Positions 18,001 to 27,555 of a stretch of 64,000 nt of DNA are shown piece by piece. The stretch covers positions 2,168,501 to 2,232,500 of the forward strand of contig NZ_CP064795.1 in the NCBI RefSeq assembly GCF_015644725.1, written 5' to 3'. A program made the translations under genes and the position numbers. How positions within the stretch are numbered: position 1 is the stretch's first letter; each line of letters begins with the position of its first letter. The notes below the pieces were generated by a model. That model was not told the origin of the DNA. It worked only from the letters and a program-made list of their open reading frames with translations, and ran no database searches. The stretch is from Salinimonas marina (lineage in GTDB: Bacteria; Pseudomonadota; Gammaproteobacteria; Enterobacterales; Alteromonadaceae).

Positions 18001-19890
18001 ATGAATAAATTCAGTTGGATTTGGCTTGCTTCGCCGCTGCTGTTTGCATGCAGTGAAACCGCAACGCCCAATGCCCAGTCAGCCTCCGCAAAACCACAAC
18101 CGGTTACTGAGCAATTTGAAGCCAGTACCGATTATCATTCATTCTCCAATCCTGACCAGGTCAGGGTCACCCACCTGGATCTGGATCTCACTGCCGATTT
18201 TGAGCGCCGTGTATTGCATGGCCAGGCAACCTTAAGCTTTGAGCGTATCGACGAGGCTGCCAAATCTTTGATTGTGGATACCCGGGATTTAATGATTGAT
18301 AATGTAACCGTGGATGGCACAAAGGTAGATTATGATTTAAAACCTGCTGATCCCGAACTGGGATCGGCCTTACAAATTATGCTGCCTGAGTCAGCCACCA
18401 AGGTCACTATTGCCTACCAGACCTCACCGTCGGCCTCTGGTGTGCAGTGGCTGAGCCCGGAACAAACCGCGGGCAAGCAGTATCCGTTTTTGTTCACCCA
18501 GGCCCAGGCCGTTCATGCGCGTAGTTTTATCCCGCTGCAGGACTCCCCCCAGGTGCGCATGACCTATGAGGCAACTATTCATACACCACAAGAGTTGCTG
18601 GCGGTAATGAGTGCATCCAACGATCCGGATACCGCCCGCGACGGTGAATATCATTTCACCATGGCCCAGCCTATTCCGTCTTACCTGATTGCCCTGGCTA
18701 TCGGCAATCTGGAATTTCAGGCCATGGGTGAGCGTACCGGCGTGTATGCCGAGCCTGAGCTGCTTGCTCCTGCCGCCGCCGAATTTGAAGATACTGAAAG
18801 TATGCTGGAGCTGACCGAGAAAGCCTTCGGTCCCTACCAGTGGGATCGTTACGACCTTCTTATTTTACCGCCCTCATTTCCTTTTGGTGGCATGGAAAAT
18901 CCTCGACTGTCGTTTATTACGCCAACGGTGATCGCCGGCGATAAAAGTCTGGTTGCCCTGATTGCCCATGAGCTTGCCCACAGCTGGTCGGGCAACGCGG
19001 TTACTAATGCCACCTGGCGCGATCTGTGGCTCAACGAAGGCTTTACCACCTATCTGACCTACCGAATTATGGAACAGTTGTATGGTGAAGATCGCTACAA
19101 CATGGAAGCGGTTTTAGGCTATCAAAGCCTGCAGACAGATATTGAGGCATTAAAGGCTAAAGATGAAATACTGGCTATTGATCTTCGGGGTCGTAACCCG
19201 GATGACGTGTTTTCGGATATTCCCTACGAAAAAGGCGCGCTGTTGCTTCGTGAAATCGAGCAAAAAGTAGGCCGCGACAACTTCGATGCATTTTTGATGG
19301 ATTACTTTGAACACTTTTCTTTTCAAAGTATCACTACCCAAAGCTTTATTGATTATTTAGACCAGACACTGCTTAAACAATACCCTGAAAAGCTCAGTAA
19401 ACAGCGAATCAAGCAATGGATTTTTGAGCCCGGGCTACCTAAGGGCGCACCGGTACCTCAATCAGATGCCTTTGCTAAGATAAATCGTATGCGCAGCGCC
19501 TGGTTGGACCAGGAAATGGCAGTAACCGACATTAAGACCCAGGCCTGGACCACCCACGAATGGCTGTATTTTCTGAACAACCTGCCCCAGGAATTATCAG
19601 CAGATCAACTTCAGGCGCTGGATTCACAGTTCAATTTAACTGCCTCTCAAAACAATGAAATTGCTCATAGCTGGCTGCTGATTGCGGTTAAAAATGAATA
19701 TAAGCCTGCCTACGATCGGCTGTACGAGTATCTGGTGAATATCGGTCGTAACAAGCTGGTTAAACCCTTGTACCGCGAATTGTCCAAAACCGAGGAAGGC
19801 AAAGCATTTGCCACCAAAGCCTTTAACGAAGCGAAATCCGGGTATCACCCACTTACAATCAAAGCCAATCAGGGCTTTGTTGAAAAGTAA
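18001..19890 (+). CDS. M1 family metallo-aminopeptidase, lipoprotein
   Basis: A 629-residue M1 (leukotriene A4 hydrolase-like) aminopeptidase that removes N-terminal residues from peptides. The exopeptidase motif is GGMENPRL; the zinc site is HELAHSW with the third ligand Glu in LWLNEGFTTY, giving HExxH-x18-E. A lipobox LLFACS near residue 17 indicates a lipoprotein, so the enzyme sits on the envelope, not in the cytosol. The C-terminal helical domain of the LTA4H type spans about 450-629. AAGGATAATA precedes the ATG. It is a single gene convergent with the GGDEF-like sensor. Confidence 0.95.
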   Translation: MNKFSWIWLASPLLFACSETATPNAQSASAKPQPVTEQFEASTDYHSFSNPDQVRVTHLDLDLTADFERRVLHGQATLSFERIDEAAKSLIVDTRDLMIDNVTVDGTKVDYDLKPADPELGSALQIMLPESATKVTIAYQTSPSASGVQWLSPEQTAGKQYPFLFTQAQAVHARSFIPLQDSPQVRMTYEATIHTPQELLAVMSASNDPDTARDGEYHFTMAQPIPSYLIALAIGNLEFQAMGERTGVYAEPELLAPAAAEFEDTESMLELTEKAFGPYQWDRYDLLILPPSFPFGGMENPRLSFITPTVIAGDKSLVALIAHELAHSWSGNAVTNATWRDLWLNEGFTTYLTYRIMEQLYGEDRYNMEAVLGYQSLQTDIEALKAKDEILAIDLRGRNPDDVFSDIPYEKGALLLREIEQKVGRDNFDAFLMDYFEHFSFQSITTQSFIDYLDQTLLKQYPEKLSKQRIKQWIFEPGLPKGAPVPQSDAFAKINRMRSAWLDQEMAVTDIKTQAWTTHEWLYFLNNLPQELSADQLQALDSQFNLTASQNNEIAHSWLLIAVKNEYKPAYDRLYEYLVNIGRNKLVKPLYRELSKTEEGKAFATKAFNEAKSGYHPLTIKANQGFVEK

Positions 19891-19899
19891 ACTCACGGT

Positions 19900-19930
19900 A
19901 AACCCTGGCGGTCGGTTACTGTCAGGGTTT
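19900..19930. other. Stem-loop between convergent genes
   Basis: Inverted repeat AAACCCTG (19900-19907) and CAGGGTTT (19923-19930) with a 15-nt loop, placed at the meeting point of the M1 gene and the minus-strand sensor gene, whose stop codon it overlaps. Neither strand has a clear T tract after it, so termination is uncertain. Confidence 0.4.
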
Positions 19931-21344
19931 AAAAATAATCCAGACTCACCACCCCGCCTCCCTGGCGGCGGGCCTGATACAAAATACTGCAGGCTTGTTC
20001 GTACCAGTCATTGAACGACCAACTGGTTTGCAAACCGGCCACCCCTGCCGCAATATTCACTTCAAACCCGGCTTCTACGGCGGCATTTTCTATGCTGTAC
20101 AGCAAGCGATGCGCAAGGGTCATCGCATCATCCTGCCCGGTTTGGGGACAAAGAAATATCAGCTGATCATTGCTCCAGCGTGCCACCACATCAACCTCGC
20201 GTACCGAGGCGATACATGCCTTGCCGATAATACGCAGAAAAAAAGCGTCACTTTGTTTTTTTGCTTCACCCGTAACCGGTTTTACGCCAATAAGTTCCAT
20301 CACCACCAGTGCGGCGGGCGAATGAAAGCGGGTAAACCTTGAAATTTCTTCTTCGCCTTTCAAAATAAAATGGTTGCGGTTGTATAAACCGGTCACCGTA
20401 TCGTGATTAGTTAAAAATTCGATAGTACGGCTTTTTTCCAGAATCACCACTTGCTGCGAGGCAAGCTCAGCGGACTGATTACGCAGGGTTTGTCTGAATT
20501 CGCTTAACACCCGTTGCCGCCAGACAATAATAACTATAAACATCAGCGCTACCGCGGCGATGAAAATCATCGGCCAGAGTTGCTGGCGCTGACGCACTTT
20601 TACCGGGTTGTACTGTTTAAATAACGCGACGCTGCGGCTTTCCGGCACTTTACCGATGCCTTGTTCTAACCGGGGCAGCAGCCAGGGGGCGGCATCGGCA
20701 CTCACCGCAAAGTGCAGGCCATCATAGGGCTGGGCAATACCGCTAATGATGAAATCATCGCCATCCGGCTTATTAAGATGGGCATTTACACTCAATAAAG
20801 ACCCCACCAGCACATCTACGTCACCGCGTCGTAATGCCCGAAATCCCTCGGTTTCAGAGGCCAGCGGAATCACCTGAATGGCTGGATAGTAGCGGTTCAG
20901 GTAATCGCGGTGCTGATAATCTTCCACCACGGCCAGTCGCCGTTCACCCACCCCTGCGTATCCTTGTAACATCGGCATACCGCTGCGGGTTACAAGTACA
21001 TCGGGAATGTCCATAAAACGGGAAGAAAATTGAATTGAGGGATCGTTAACCCCGAAATTTTGGTTCAGTACCGCGACCTGACACTGGTTAGTATCCAGAT
21101 TTCTGAGACTTTGCTGTCGGTTTACCGTTTTTAACGGTTTAAACTCAAGGCCGGTTAACTCGCTCACTAAGCGCAAATATTCTGGAATCAGGCCAATATG
21201 ATGGGAGTTACGGACGCCCTCATAGGGCAGCCAGTTTTCCCGGGCGCAATAAATTACCGAGTCAGACTGAGCAGGTGCACTTCCTGAGCTTATTGCCAGT
21301 AAGCAAAGCAGCGTATAGAAGATCCCTTTTTTAAACACAAGCAC
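19929..21344 (-). CDS. Periplasmic SBP3-sensor protein with degenerate GGDEF domain
   Basis: A 471-residue inner membrane sensor. Signal peptide up to about APAQ (residue 25); a periplasmic solute-binding (SBP_bac_3) domain from about 28 to 250, beginning VIYCARENWLPYEG; one membrane span at about 262-280 (IFIAAVALMFIVIIVW); a short coiled linker; and a GGDEF domain from about 310. The start of the GGDEF fold is normal (LTNHDTVTGLYNRNHF), but the active loop reads VVARWSNDQLIF, so the GGDEF sequence is SNDQL. Diguanylate cyclase activity is therefore unlikely; the domain may act as a binding or partner domain. Solute sensed is unknown. Confidence 0.88.
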   Translation of the reverse strand: MLVFKKGIFYTLLCLLAISSGSAPAQSDSVIYCARENWLPYEGVRNSHHIGLIPEYLRLVSELTGLEFKPLKTVNRQQSLRNLDTNQCQVAVLNQNFGVNDPSIQFSSRFMDIPDVLVTRSGMPMLQGYAGVGERRLAVVEDYQHRDYLNRYYPAIQVIPLASETEGFRALRRGDVDVLVGSLLSVNAHLNKPDGDDFIISGIAQPYDGLHFAVSADAAPWLLPRLEQGIGKVPESRSVALFKQYNPVKVRQRQQLWPMIFIAAVALMFIVIIVWRQRVLSEFRQTLRNQSAELASQQVVILEKSRTIEFLTNHDTVTGLYNRNHFILKGEEEISRFTRFHSPAALVVMELIGVKPVTGEAKKQSDAFFLRIIGKACIASVREVDVVARWSNDQLIFLCPQTGQDDAMTLAHRLLYSIENAAVEAGFEVNIAAGVAGLQTSWSFNDWYEQACSILYQARRQGGGVVSLDYF

Positions 21345-21476
21345 CTGATTTTAAATGTTTAATTAATTCGATTAGTATCTCTGTTTCACCGTGGATATGC
21401 AACACAGGTGAATAATACATATAGCTGGTAATAGTCAGCTTTGCCAGAAATACATGGGATGTCACTGGCAATAAAG

Positions 21477-21504
21477 CAAAAAAAAGCCCTCAAACGAGGG
21501 CTTG
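21477..21504 (-). terminator. Intrinsic terminator of the PEP-CTERM gene
   Basis: On the minus strand, AAGCCCTC, a GTTT loop and GAGGGCTT are followed by a run of eight T. It lies about 20 bp after the stop of the PEP-CTERM gene. Confidence 0.85.
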
Positions 21505-21524
21505 TTATCGTATCGAGATGGTTC

Positions 21525-22096
21525 TTAGCGACGTTGGCGGCGGGCCGTCAACAAGAGCATCATACCCAGGGCAAACACTGACAGTACAGAGGGTTCAGGC
21601 ACTACCGAAAACTCAATACCGTCATCGGCAAACGCCTGATCTACGATATCTCCTCCTAGCGAGAAGATTTCCAGTGAGCTATCCATCGGAAACGCGCGAT
21701 CAAAATAAAAGCTTACCGCCAGCTCTTCAGCCTCACCAAAGGCAGTGGTATTGATGTCAAAGAACAGAAAGTCAAAACCATTTGTGGGCGATGAAAAATC
21801 CCGTTCAAAATCAAACGCAAACACATCGTTAACCAGGTCCAGGGCTTCACCCAAAAACGTAAAGCTTGCTAAGGTAAACATCTCAGGATTAAAAAAGTCC
21901 CCAGGCGAGTAATATCATCGCCATCAATCATCATCTGCCCTAATGCTGCGTTATCCACGTCAACATCGATGGTGGCGATAAGTTCGCCGCCAACTCGTAC
22001 CTGTTGCGTTATCAACCCTGCATTTGCTGACAAAGACGCCGTGGCCGCGGTTACCAGCAATGCTGCTGAACAAACTAATTTTTTTAAAGACATCAT
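21525..22096 (-). CDS. PEP-CTERM sorting domain protein, broken by -1 frameshift
   Basis: Two overlapping frames together encode one exported protein of about 190 residues. The first (22096 down) has a signal peptide MSLKKLVCSAALLVTAA...SANA and runs to DDITRLG; the second continues as DFFNPEMFTLASFTFLG and ends with a PEP-CTERM tail: VVPEPSVLSVFALGMM, a hydrophobic stretch and RRQRR. Adding one base to the C4 run (21899-21902 on the plus strand) joins them. PEP-CTERM tails are cut by exosortase and mark surface or biofilm-matrix proteins; no exosortase is in this window. The break may be a sequencing deletion or true inactivation. Confidence 0.8.
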
Positions 22097-22123
22097 ATTG
22101 TGTATTCCTTTGGATTTTATTAT

Positions 22124-22139
22124 GGGGCCCGAAGGCCCC
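22124..22139. terminator. GC-rich hairpin after the subtilase gene
   Basis: Perfect inverted repeat GGGGCC / GGCCCC with a TTCG tetraloop on the minus strand. It lies 27 bp after the subtilase stop and 28 bp before the PEP-CTERM start. No long T run follows, so it may be a partial terminator or an RNA-stabilising hairpin between two co-transcribed genes. Confidence 0.5.
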
Positions 22140-22166
22140 TACTTCATTATTATTGTTATTGTTTTT

Positions 22167-25100
22167 TTAGTTACGAACTTCCATTACGGTGGTGCCCTGA
22201 AGGTTACCTTCGCTATCGTAGAAGCTGACACTGCCCATATGGATGCCCTCGCTCAAACCACGGGTGACTACATTCACATTGTTAAAGCGCCCTTCTACCG
22301 CCCGGCGAGATGAGGTCACCCGAGTATTTCGATTTTTCTCATCTACCACCCAGCCCTGAACGCTGAAGTTGGTAACACCATCAGGCACGAACCAGCCATG
22401 CACAAATGTCAGGTAGAAGTTACCTGGTTGCTCACCGGCAGCCGGCTCAGGATTAGTGATAATGACATCTTCGTTAGAGCCGGCATTTAAAGAAGAGTCA
22501 AGCTGTGTGCACGAGTACTCAATACAGCGGTACACATACAAATCCAGATCCGCGCCTTCTTTTTCTACCAGTTCATCGCGCATCGAGAAACGCGCCACGG
22601 TAGAGCCTGCAGGCACCGACCAGGTGGTGTACACTGTGCCTGCGCCCAGGAATTCGAAGGACTGTGATGGATCCTGCGTTACCTGACCGTTAAAGTATTC
22701 GGCTTCGGCCAACCCGGCATAATCAATGCTGGTGCGCCCTGAATACTTCATTTGTACCGGGAACGATGCACGGCCACGACGAAGTTCAAGCGATACCGAG
22801 TCAGGCACATCAATCTGCACATCCACCGCAGGCATCACCGCGATAGGACTGCGAACTACCTTGCCATCTGCACCGGTCAGGGTAATCGCACCAAAAATCC
22901 ACTGGCCGATCACCGCCTCGTTGTTTTTCGCAAAGGTGATGCCGTACGCAGCCCGACCATTTTCAGATACCACCACATTGTCACTTTCTGTCAATTCACC
23001 ATCGCCATTGTAGGTGGCTACTGAAACATCCAGGCCTTCCAGACCTTCCAGGCTAACGGTGTAGTTGCCACCCATGCCTGACACATCGGTTACGGTTCTG
23101 AAAACAGTCTGACTGCCCTGCAATTCACCAATGGCAATAGAGGGATAGTTTAGCTGTGAAGGATCGGTCAAAAAGCCTGCATTTTCATAAGCACCACAAC
23201 TGAAACCGCTGGCCTCTAGTACAAAGGCGTCTTCTTCCAGGCCGCACATAAAGGCCATATAATCAAAGAATTCGGCATTGTATGTCAGTCCTGGTTCCAT
23301 CGCGCTAACCGGTGATGCATGACCCGCCCCAAAATCAAAGGGGTCAGCCGGAATCACACCATCTTCTTTGGTGACATCCTGATACGCTGTGGTCATCAAG
23401 GCGGACTTGACCTGCGCCGGCGTCCAGTCTGGGTGCTGACCCATCAGTAAGGCTGCCATACCCGCAATGTGCGGCGATGACATTGAGGTACCACTTAGGT
23501 ACGCCACCTGCTGGCCCTTTTCACCAAACATCGGTGTATCGGTAGTGGCTGCCAGAATGCGAACGCCCGGAGCGGTAATATCAGGTTTAATCACATCCAG
23601 GGTCGAAGCATTAGGACCACGCGACGAGAACCCCGCCATCATATTGCCCACTTCGGTCTGATCCATAAAGATAGACGCACTAAGTTCTACCGATACCGCT
23701 TCATTGTTGGCTAAGGCTGCCGCCAGAGTATCGCCATCCTGGGCGCCAATCATACCACCTGGGATTTGCCCAACATAATCGCCGCCCAAAGAGGTAATCG
23801 GGTTGCCTTCTACCGTATAAACCACCACCGCTGACGCACCAGATTCCACGGCGCGGGTAACTTTCTGGGTAAATGCACAGTCGCCGCGTTGAATCAGTAC
23901 AATATTACCGTTCACGTCATCTGCATTGGCAAGTGGCGTCGGTGTTTCACCATCATCATAACAAGCACGCAAAGGCTCGGCTAACACCAGGTCGCCCGCA
24001 ATAGGACCAGTTTCAGACAGTGGCTTAGTGATTGAGCCTTCAACAAAACCAAATCGCTGCTCACTACCATCAATCGAGGCCACCATAGCATTGGTTTTGC
24101 TTTCACCATCATAGGTTGAAGCGCCCACGGTAGTGACCCATGGCGCCGGGGTGCCGATGGTCTGGGCTGCGGGGCCGGAGTTACCTGCAGATACCGCTAC
24201 AAATACACCGGCATCCGCGGCGCGTAACATTGCCGAGGTGGAAGGATAGGTCAGGTCGGTGCGACTACCACCAATCGAGAAGTTAAGAACATCAACACCA
24301 TCTTCAACCGCCTGATCGATGGCGGCCATGGAATCCGTTGGGAAACAGCCTGCCTGGTCTTCGCCATCTGGCGTAGTGTAATCTGAATTCCAGCACACTT
24401 TGTAAGCTGCAACCCGCGCGCGCGGTGCAATACCCGACATTACACCCAGTTCGGCGCCATTTTTCATGGCCACCACACCTTCGTTACCCGCCGCTGTGCT
24501 GGCTGTGTGGCTACCATGCCCATCGGCATCCCGGGGGCTTAAGAATTCACCCAGTTCGGTTTGGATGTCATACACTGAGGCAAAGGTGTCACCATAATAG
24601 CGTGCGCCAATCAATTTGTTGTTACAGGAAAAGCTTTCGTCTTCGCCGGTGACACATTCACCATTCCAGCCCAGTGTGGCCGGATCTGAATAACTGCCAT
24701 CGTCGGCAAAACTTGGATTTTCAGGGGTAATACCGGTATCCAGAATACCCACCACGACATCTTCACCCTTTATGCCTAAAGAATGCTGACCGCCGGGGCC
24801 AGTTAATCCTAAAAATTCAGGGGTATTAGCAGTATCGATGGTGAACATTTCGTCTTCCCAGACGCCCACTACATCGGGATTTGAACGCAATGCTTCGGCC
24901 TGAGACTTAGACATAGCGGCGGCAAAACCGTTAAAGGTATGCACATAGTTATGCAGAATATCTACCGTGCCTGAGGCACTGGCGATTTGTTGCTGACGGG
25001 ATTTTAGTTTGTTGGTGTATGCCTGAATTTTGCTGCTTTTGGCATTGTAACGGTTACCGGTAACCGCCACCGCCTGATTGCTTGGCACTAATTCGCCAAT

Positions 25101-25307
25101 TTCACCTGCATAGGTAATGGCTGCGGCGTCTTTTAGCTGAACAATGTATACGCCTGATTTTGCCCGGGCCGGCTGTACCGGACCAACTTGTTTAAGTTTC
25201 CCTGGCTCTACAACGGTAACCTGATGGCCCGCGATTGCAGCAGGCACCATTGCAGCGGTGACTGCCATTGAGACCATAGTTCCCAATAGATGTTTCTTGA
25301 ACGTCAT
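22167..25307 (-). CDS. S8 family serine peptidase (subtilase) with PA domain
   Basis: A 1046-residue secreted subtilase. Signal peptide about 1-26; inhibitor I9 prodomain about 50-160 (GVYIVQLKD...); catalytic domain with Asp190 in VVGILDTGITP, His264 in DADGHGSHTAS and Ser608 in LSGTSMSSPHIAG; oxyanion-hole Asn in SAGNSGPA; a protease-associated domain inserted at about 430-545; and an Fn3-like domain plus a C-terminal beta-rich region about 730-1046. Plant-like and Alteromonadales subtilases have the same order. It lacks a PEP-CTERM or sorting tail and ends TTVMEVRN. It probably degrades extracellular protein. It precedes the PEP-CTERM gene on the same strand. Confidence 0.95.
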   Translation of the reverse strand: MTFKKHLLGTMVSMAVTAAMVPAAIAGHQVTVVEPGKLKQVGPVQPARAKSGVYIVQLKDAAAITYAGEIGELVPSNQAVAVTGNRYNAKSSKIQAYTNKLKSRQQQIASASGTVDILHNYVHTFNGFAAAMSKSQAEALRSNPDVVGVWEDEMFTIDTANTPEFLGLTGPGGQHSLGIKGEDVVVGILDTGITPENPSFADDGSYSDPATLGWNGECVTGEDESFSCNNKLIGARYYGDTFASVYDIQTELGEFLSPRDADGHGSHTASTAAGNEGVVAMKNGAELGVMSGIAPRARVAAYKVCWNSDYTTPDGEDQAGCFPTDSMAAIDQAVEDGVDVLNFSIGGSRTDLTYPSTSAMLRAADAGVFVAVSAGNSGPAAQTIGTPAPWVTTVGASTYDGESKTNAMVASIDGSEQRFGFVEGSITKPLSETGPIAGDLVLAEPLRACYDDGETPTPLANADDVNGNIVLIQRGDCAFTQKVTRAVESGASAVVVYTVEGNPITSLGGDYVGQIPGGMIGAQDGDTLAAALANNEAVSVELSASIFMDQTEVGNMMAGFSSRGPNASTLDVIKPDITAPGVRILAATTDTPMFGEKGQQVAYLSGTSMSSPHIAGMAALLMGQHPDWTPAQVKSALMTTAYQDVTKEDGVIPADPFDFGAGHASPVSAMEPGLTYNAEFFDYMAFMCGLEEDAFVLEASGFSCGAYENAGFLTDPSQLNYPSIAIGELQGSQTVFRTVTDVSGMGGNYTVSLEGLEGLDVSVATYNGDGELTESDNVVVSENGRAAYGITFAKNNEAVIGQWIFGAITLTGADGKVVRSPIAVMPAVDVQIDVPDSVSLELRRGRASFPVQMKYSGRTSIDYAGLAEAEYFNGQVTQDPSQSFEFLGAGTVYTTWSVPAGSTVARFSMRDELVEKEGADLDLYVYRCIEYSCTQLDSSLNAGSNEDVIITNPEPAAGEQPGNFYLTFVHGWFVPDGVTNFSVQGWVVDEKNRNTRVTSSRRAVEGRFNNVNVVTRGLSEGIHMGSVSFYDSEGNLQGTTVMEVRN

Positions 25308-25607
25308 TTGCGTCTCCCATCGACACTTTTTATAGTTTTGCAGTCAGTATCTTTTGGTATCACTACACAATACTGCTGCGTTGTCCCCTTGTACTCCATG
25401 CGGTTACAGCCTTATTCAGGACTGTTTCACTTAAGGGGTGTCGCGTTCTGGCGAGTTTCTTATTCTGGATTTATTATTAGAGACGGAAGAAAATTCACCA
25501 TGAATCATCCCCCGCTGGGAAAATATGCAAGAGTCTGGGGGCAATTGCAATACATTGATGTAAAAGTCTTTTTTATTTATACGAAGGTCTAATTTCGAGG
25601 TAAATGT
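25308..25607. other. Upstream region of the subtilase gene
   Basis: About 300 bp holding the promoter side of the subtilase gene. I see no other gene; the frame at 25290-25592 on the plus strand has no recognisable family and no ribosome site. Confidence 0.4.
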
Positions 25608-25641
25608 AAAAAAACCTGACAAAATTGCCAGGCTTTTTTTT
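25608..25641. terminator. Bidirectional intrinsic terminator after the thiolase gene
   Basis: Stem CCTGaCAA / TTGcCAGG with one mismatch, flanked by a run of A on the left and T8 on the right, so both strands carry a T tract. On the minus strand it lies 64 bp beyond the stop of the thiolase gene. Confidence 0.75.
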
Positions 25642-25705
25642 AATATTCACAACAAAAAGAGTTGCTTACGAAAAATACAATTTTTATTTAATTGGCAACT
25701 TGCCT

Positions 25706-26880
25706 TTACAGCGTTTCCACGGCCAGCGCGACGCCTTCGCCGCCGCCAATACACAGGGAAGCCACGCCTTTCTTACCGTTGGTACGTTTTAGTGCATGCA
25801 GTAATGTCACCAAAATGCGTGCACCCGAGGCACCAATGGGATGTCCCAAAGCACAGGCTCCGCCATGAATATTAACTTTATCTTCATTAAGACCCATTTT
25901 GCGTATCGCCAGCATGGTTACCATGGCAAAGGCTTCGTTGATTTCAAACAAATCCACCTCCTCTTTGCTCCAGCCGGCTTTGTCTAACACTTTTTCCATG
26001 GCTCCTACCGGCGCCACGGTAAAGTTTTCCGGTTCGATAGAATGAGTCGCATGAGCGACTACTTTAGCCAGCGGTGTCAATCCCAGGGCACTGGCTTTAG
26101 ATTCACTCATTACCACCAGTGATGCCGCACCATCAGAAATAGAGCTAGAGTTAGCGGCGGTGACCGTACCGTCTTTTTTAAAGGCCGGACGCAGACTCGG
26201 AATTTTCTCGGGACGGGCACTGCCCGGACCTTCGTCGGTATCGATGGTCGTGTCACCTTTGCGGGTCGACAGTGTGACTGGCACGATTTCATCACCAAAT
26301 GCCCCGCTTTCAATCGCCTCATTGGCCCGAGATAACGAGCGCAAGGCAAATTCGTCCATCTGCCCACGGGTGATATTTTCTTCATCGGCGGTATCCTGTG
26401 CAAAACACCCCATGGCTTTACCGTCGTAGGCGTTTTCAAGACCATCAAGCATCATATGATCCAGTACCTGACCATGTCCCATACGATAACCCGAACGGGC
26501 TTTGGGTAACATGTAGGGCGCGTTACTCATGCTTTCCATACCGCCAGCCACCACAACCGAAGCGGAACCGGCTTTAATAAGATCGTGAGCCATCATCACC
26601 GCTTTGAGGCCCGAACCGCAAACCTTGTTGATGGTGGTAACACCGGCAGACAGCGGTAACCCGGCTTTGAGCGATGCCTGCCGTGCCGGGGCCTGCCCCA
26701 GACCGGCGGGTAATACACAGCCCATAATCACTTCATCAACCTGACTCAAATCCACATTTTCACAGCTGGCGGTAATGGCATTAGCGCCCAGTTCAGTGGC
26801 GGAAAACCCGGCCAGAGATCCATTAAAGCCCCCATAGGAGTCCGTTTTGCGGCGACGATGACCACTGCTTCATTATTCAT
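25706..26880 (-). CDS. atoB: Acetyl-CoA C-acyltransferase (thiolase), broken by -1 frameshift
   Basis: A thiolase of about 391 residues once one base is restored. The nucleophile is in NKVCGSGLKAV, the second motif is GGACALGHPIGASGAR, and the C-terminal cysteine is in SLCIGGGEGVAL. The N-terminus (MNNEAVVIVAAKRTPMG, from ATG at 26880) and the rest (GFNGSLAGFSATELG...) are in different frames, joined if the C5 run at 26829-26833 had six bases. As annotated by frame alone it would begin only at 26755. It is divergent from liuR with the liu operon, and acetoacetyl-CoA thiolysis is the natural end of leucine breakdown, so co-regulation is likely. Confidence 0.88.
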
Positions 26881-27008
26881 AATAGGTTTGCCTTATTTGT
26901 TCAGACATCATGGATTACCGATCCAGTTCTGCGGCTAAAACTCGCTGCGCAGAATACTGGTCTGTAGCGTAATAACGTGTTGCCATGTTGACGTTAAGTA
27001 ATTGTTAC

Positions 27009-27024
27009 TTTACCTTAACGTAAT
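27009..27024. promoter_or_regulatory. Second (imperfect) LiuR-type operator
   Basis: TTTACCTTAACGTAAT differs from the perfect palindrome 22 bp downstream at two positions. The centres are 22 bp apart, about two helical turns, as expected for two dimers on one face of the DNA. A further related stretch GACGTTAAGTAA lies at 26991-27002. Confidence 0.6.
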
Positions 27025-27030
27025 GTGCAA

Positions 27031-27046
27031 TTTACGTTAACGTAAA
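27031..27046. promoter_or_regulatory. Palindromic operator in the liuR/thiolase intergenic region
   Basis: TTTACGTTAACGTAAA is a perfect 16-bp palindrome 101 bp upstream of the liuR start and between the divergent thiolase and liuR genes. MerR-family regulators bind such palindromes, so this is the probable LiuR site controlling both directions. Binding itself is inferred. Confidence 0.7.
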
Positions 27047-27147
27047 CCTGAACACTCAAAGTGTCAAATTATGGATGTTATTTAAGCACCAATATGACAC
27101 GGAAAGTTTACGTCAGCGCATTAACATCACAGGCAGGGTGTTGTGGA

Positions 27148-27555
27148 ATGAATCATCACAAATCTGAACCAACCTACACTATTGGTGAGCTGGCACGTGA
27201 GTTCAATATCACCCCGCGCTCGATTCGTTTTTACGAAGAGCAAAGTTTGATGAGTCCGGCCCGTACCGGTCAAAACCGAATTTACGGTAACAAAGACCGC
27301 GTAAGATTAAAGCTAATCTTACGCGGAAAACGCCTTGGCTTTTCACTGGCTGAAGTGAAAAAGTTATTTGAATTATACGATAGCAATCCAGATTCGGCGG
27401 TGCAGCTACAAACTATGCTGCAGCTTACCGAACAAAAACGGGCAGTCCTGAATCAGCAGCTTGAAGACATCACCACCCTGATGAGCGAGCTGGATGATGT
27501 AGAGACCCGTTGTCGGGAAGAGCTGTCTGAACTGAAACGAGGAAACATCGCATGA
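27148..27555 (+). CDS. liuR: MerR-family regulator LiuR
   Basis: A 135-residue MerR-type regulator of leucine/isovalerate catabolism. The helix-turn-helix is [20 protein letters not shown], followed by the MerR wing ([20 protein letters not shown]) and a coiled-coil dimer helix (about 85-130). The start at 27148 ([10 protein letters not shown]) is preferred because relatives begin close to the HTH; the frame is open upstream to a GTG at 27061. Its stop overlaps the start of liuA (ATGA), so it heads the operon and likely regulates its own expression through the palindrome upstream. Confidence 0.92.
   Translation: MNHHKSEPTYTIGELAREFNITPRSIRFYEEQSLMSPARTGQNRIYGNKDRVRLKLILRGKRLGFSLAEVKKLFELYDSNPDSAVQLQTMLQLTEQKRAVLNQQLEDITTLMSELDDVETRCREELSELKRGNIA

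Noticed and set aside
22752..25592. Plus-strand open frames over the subtilase gene
   Set aside because: They are antisense shadows with no ribosome sites or family resemblance.
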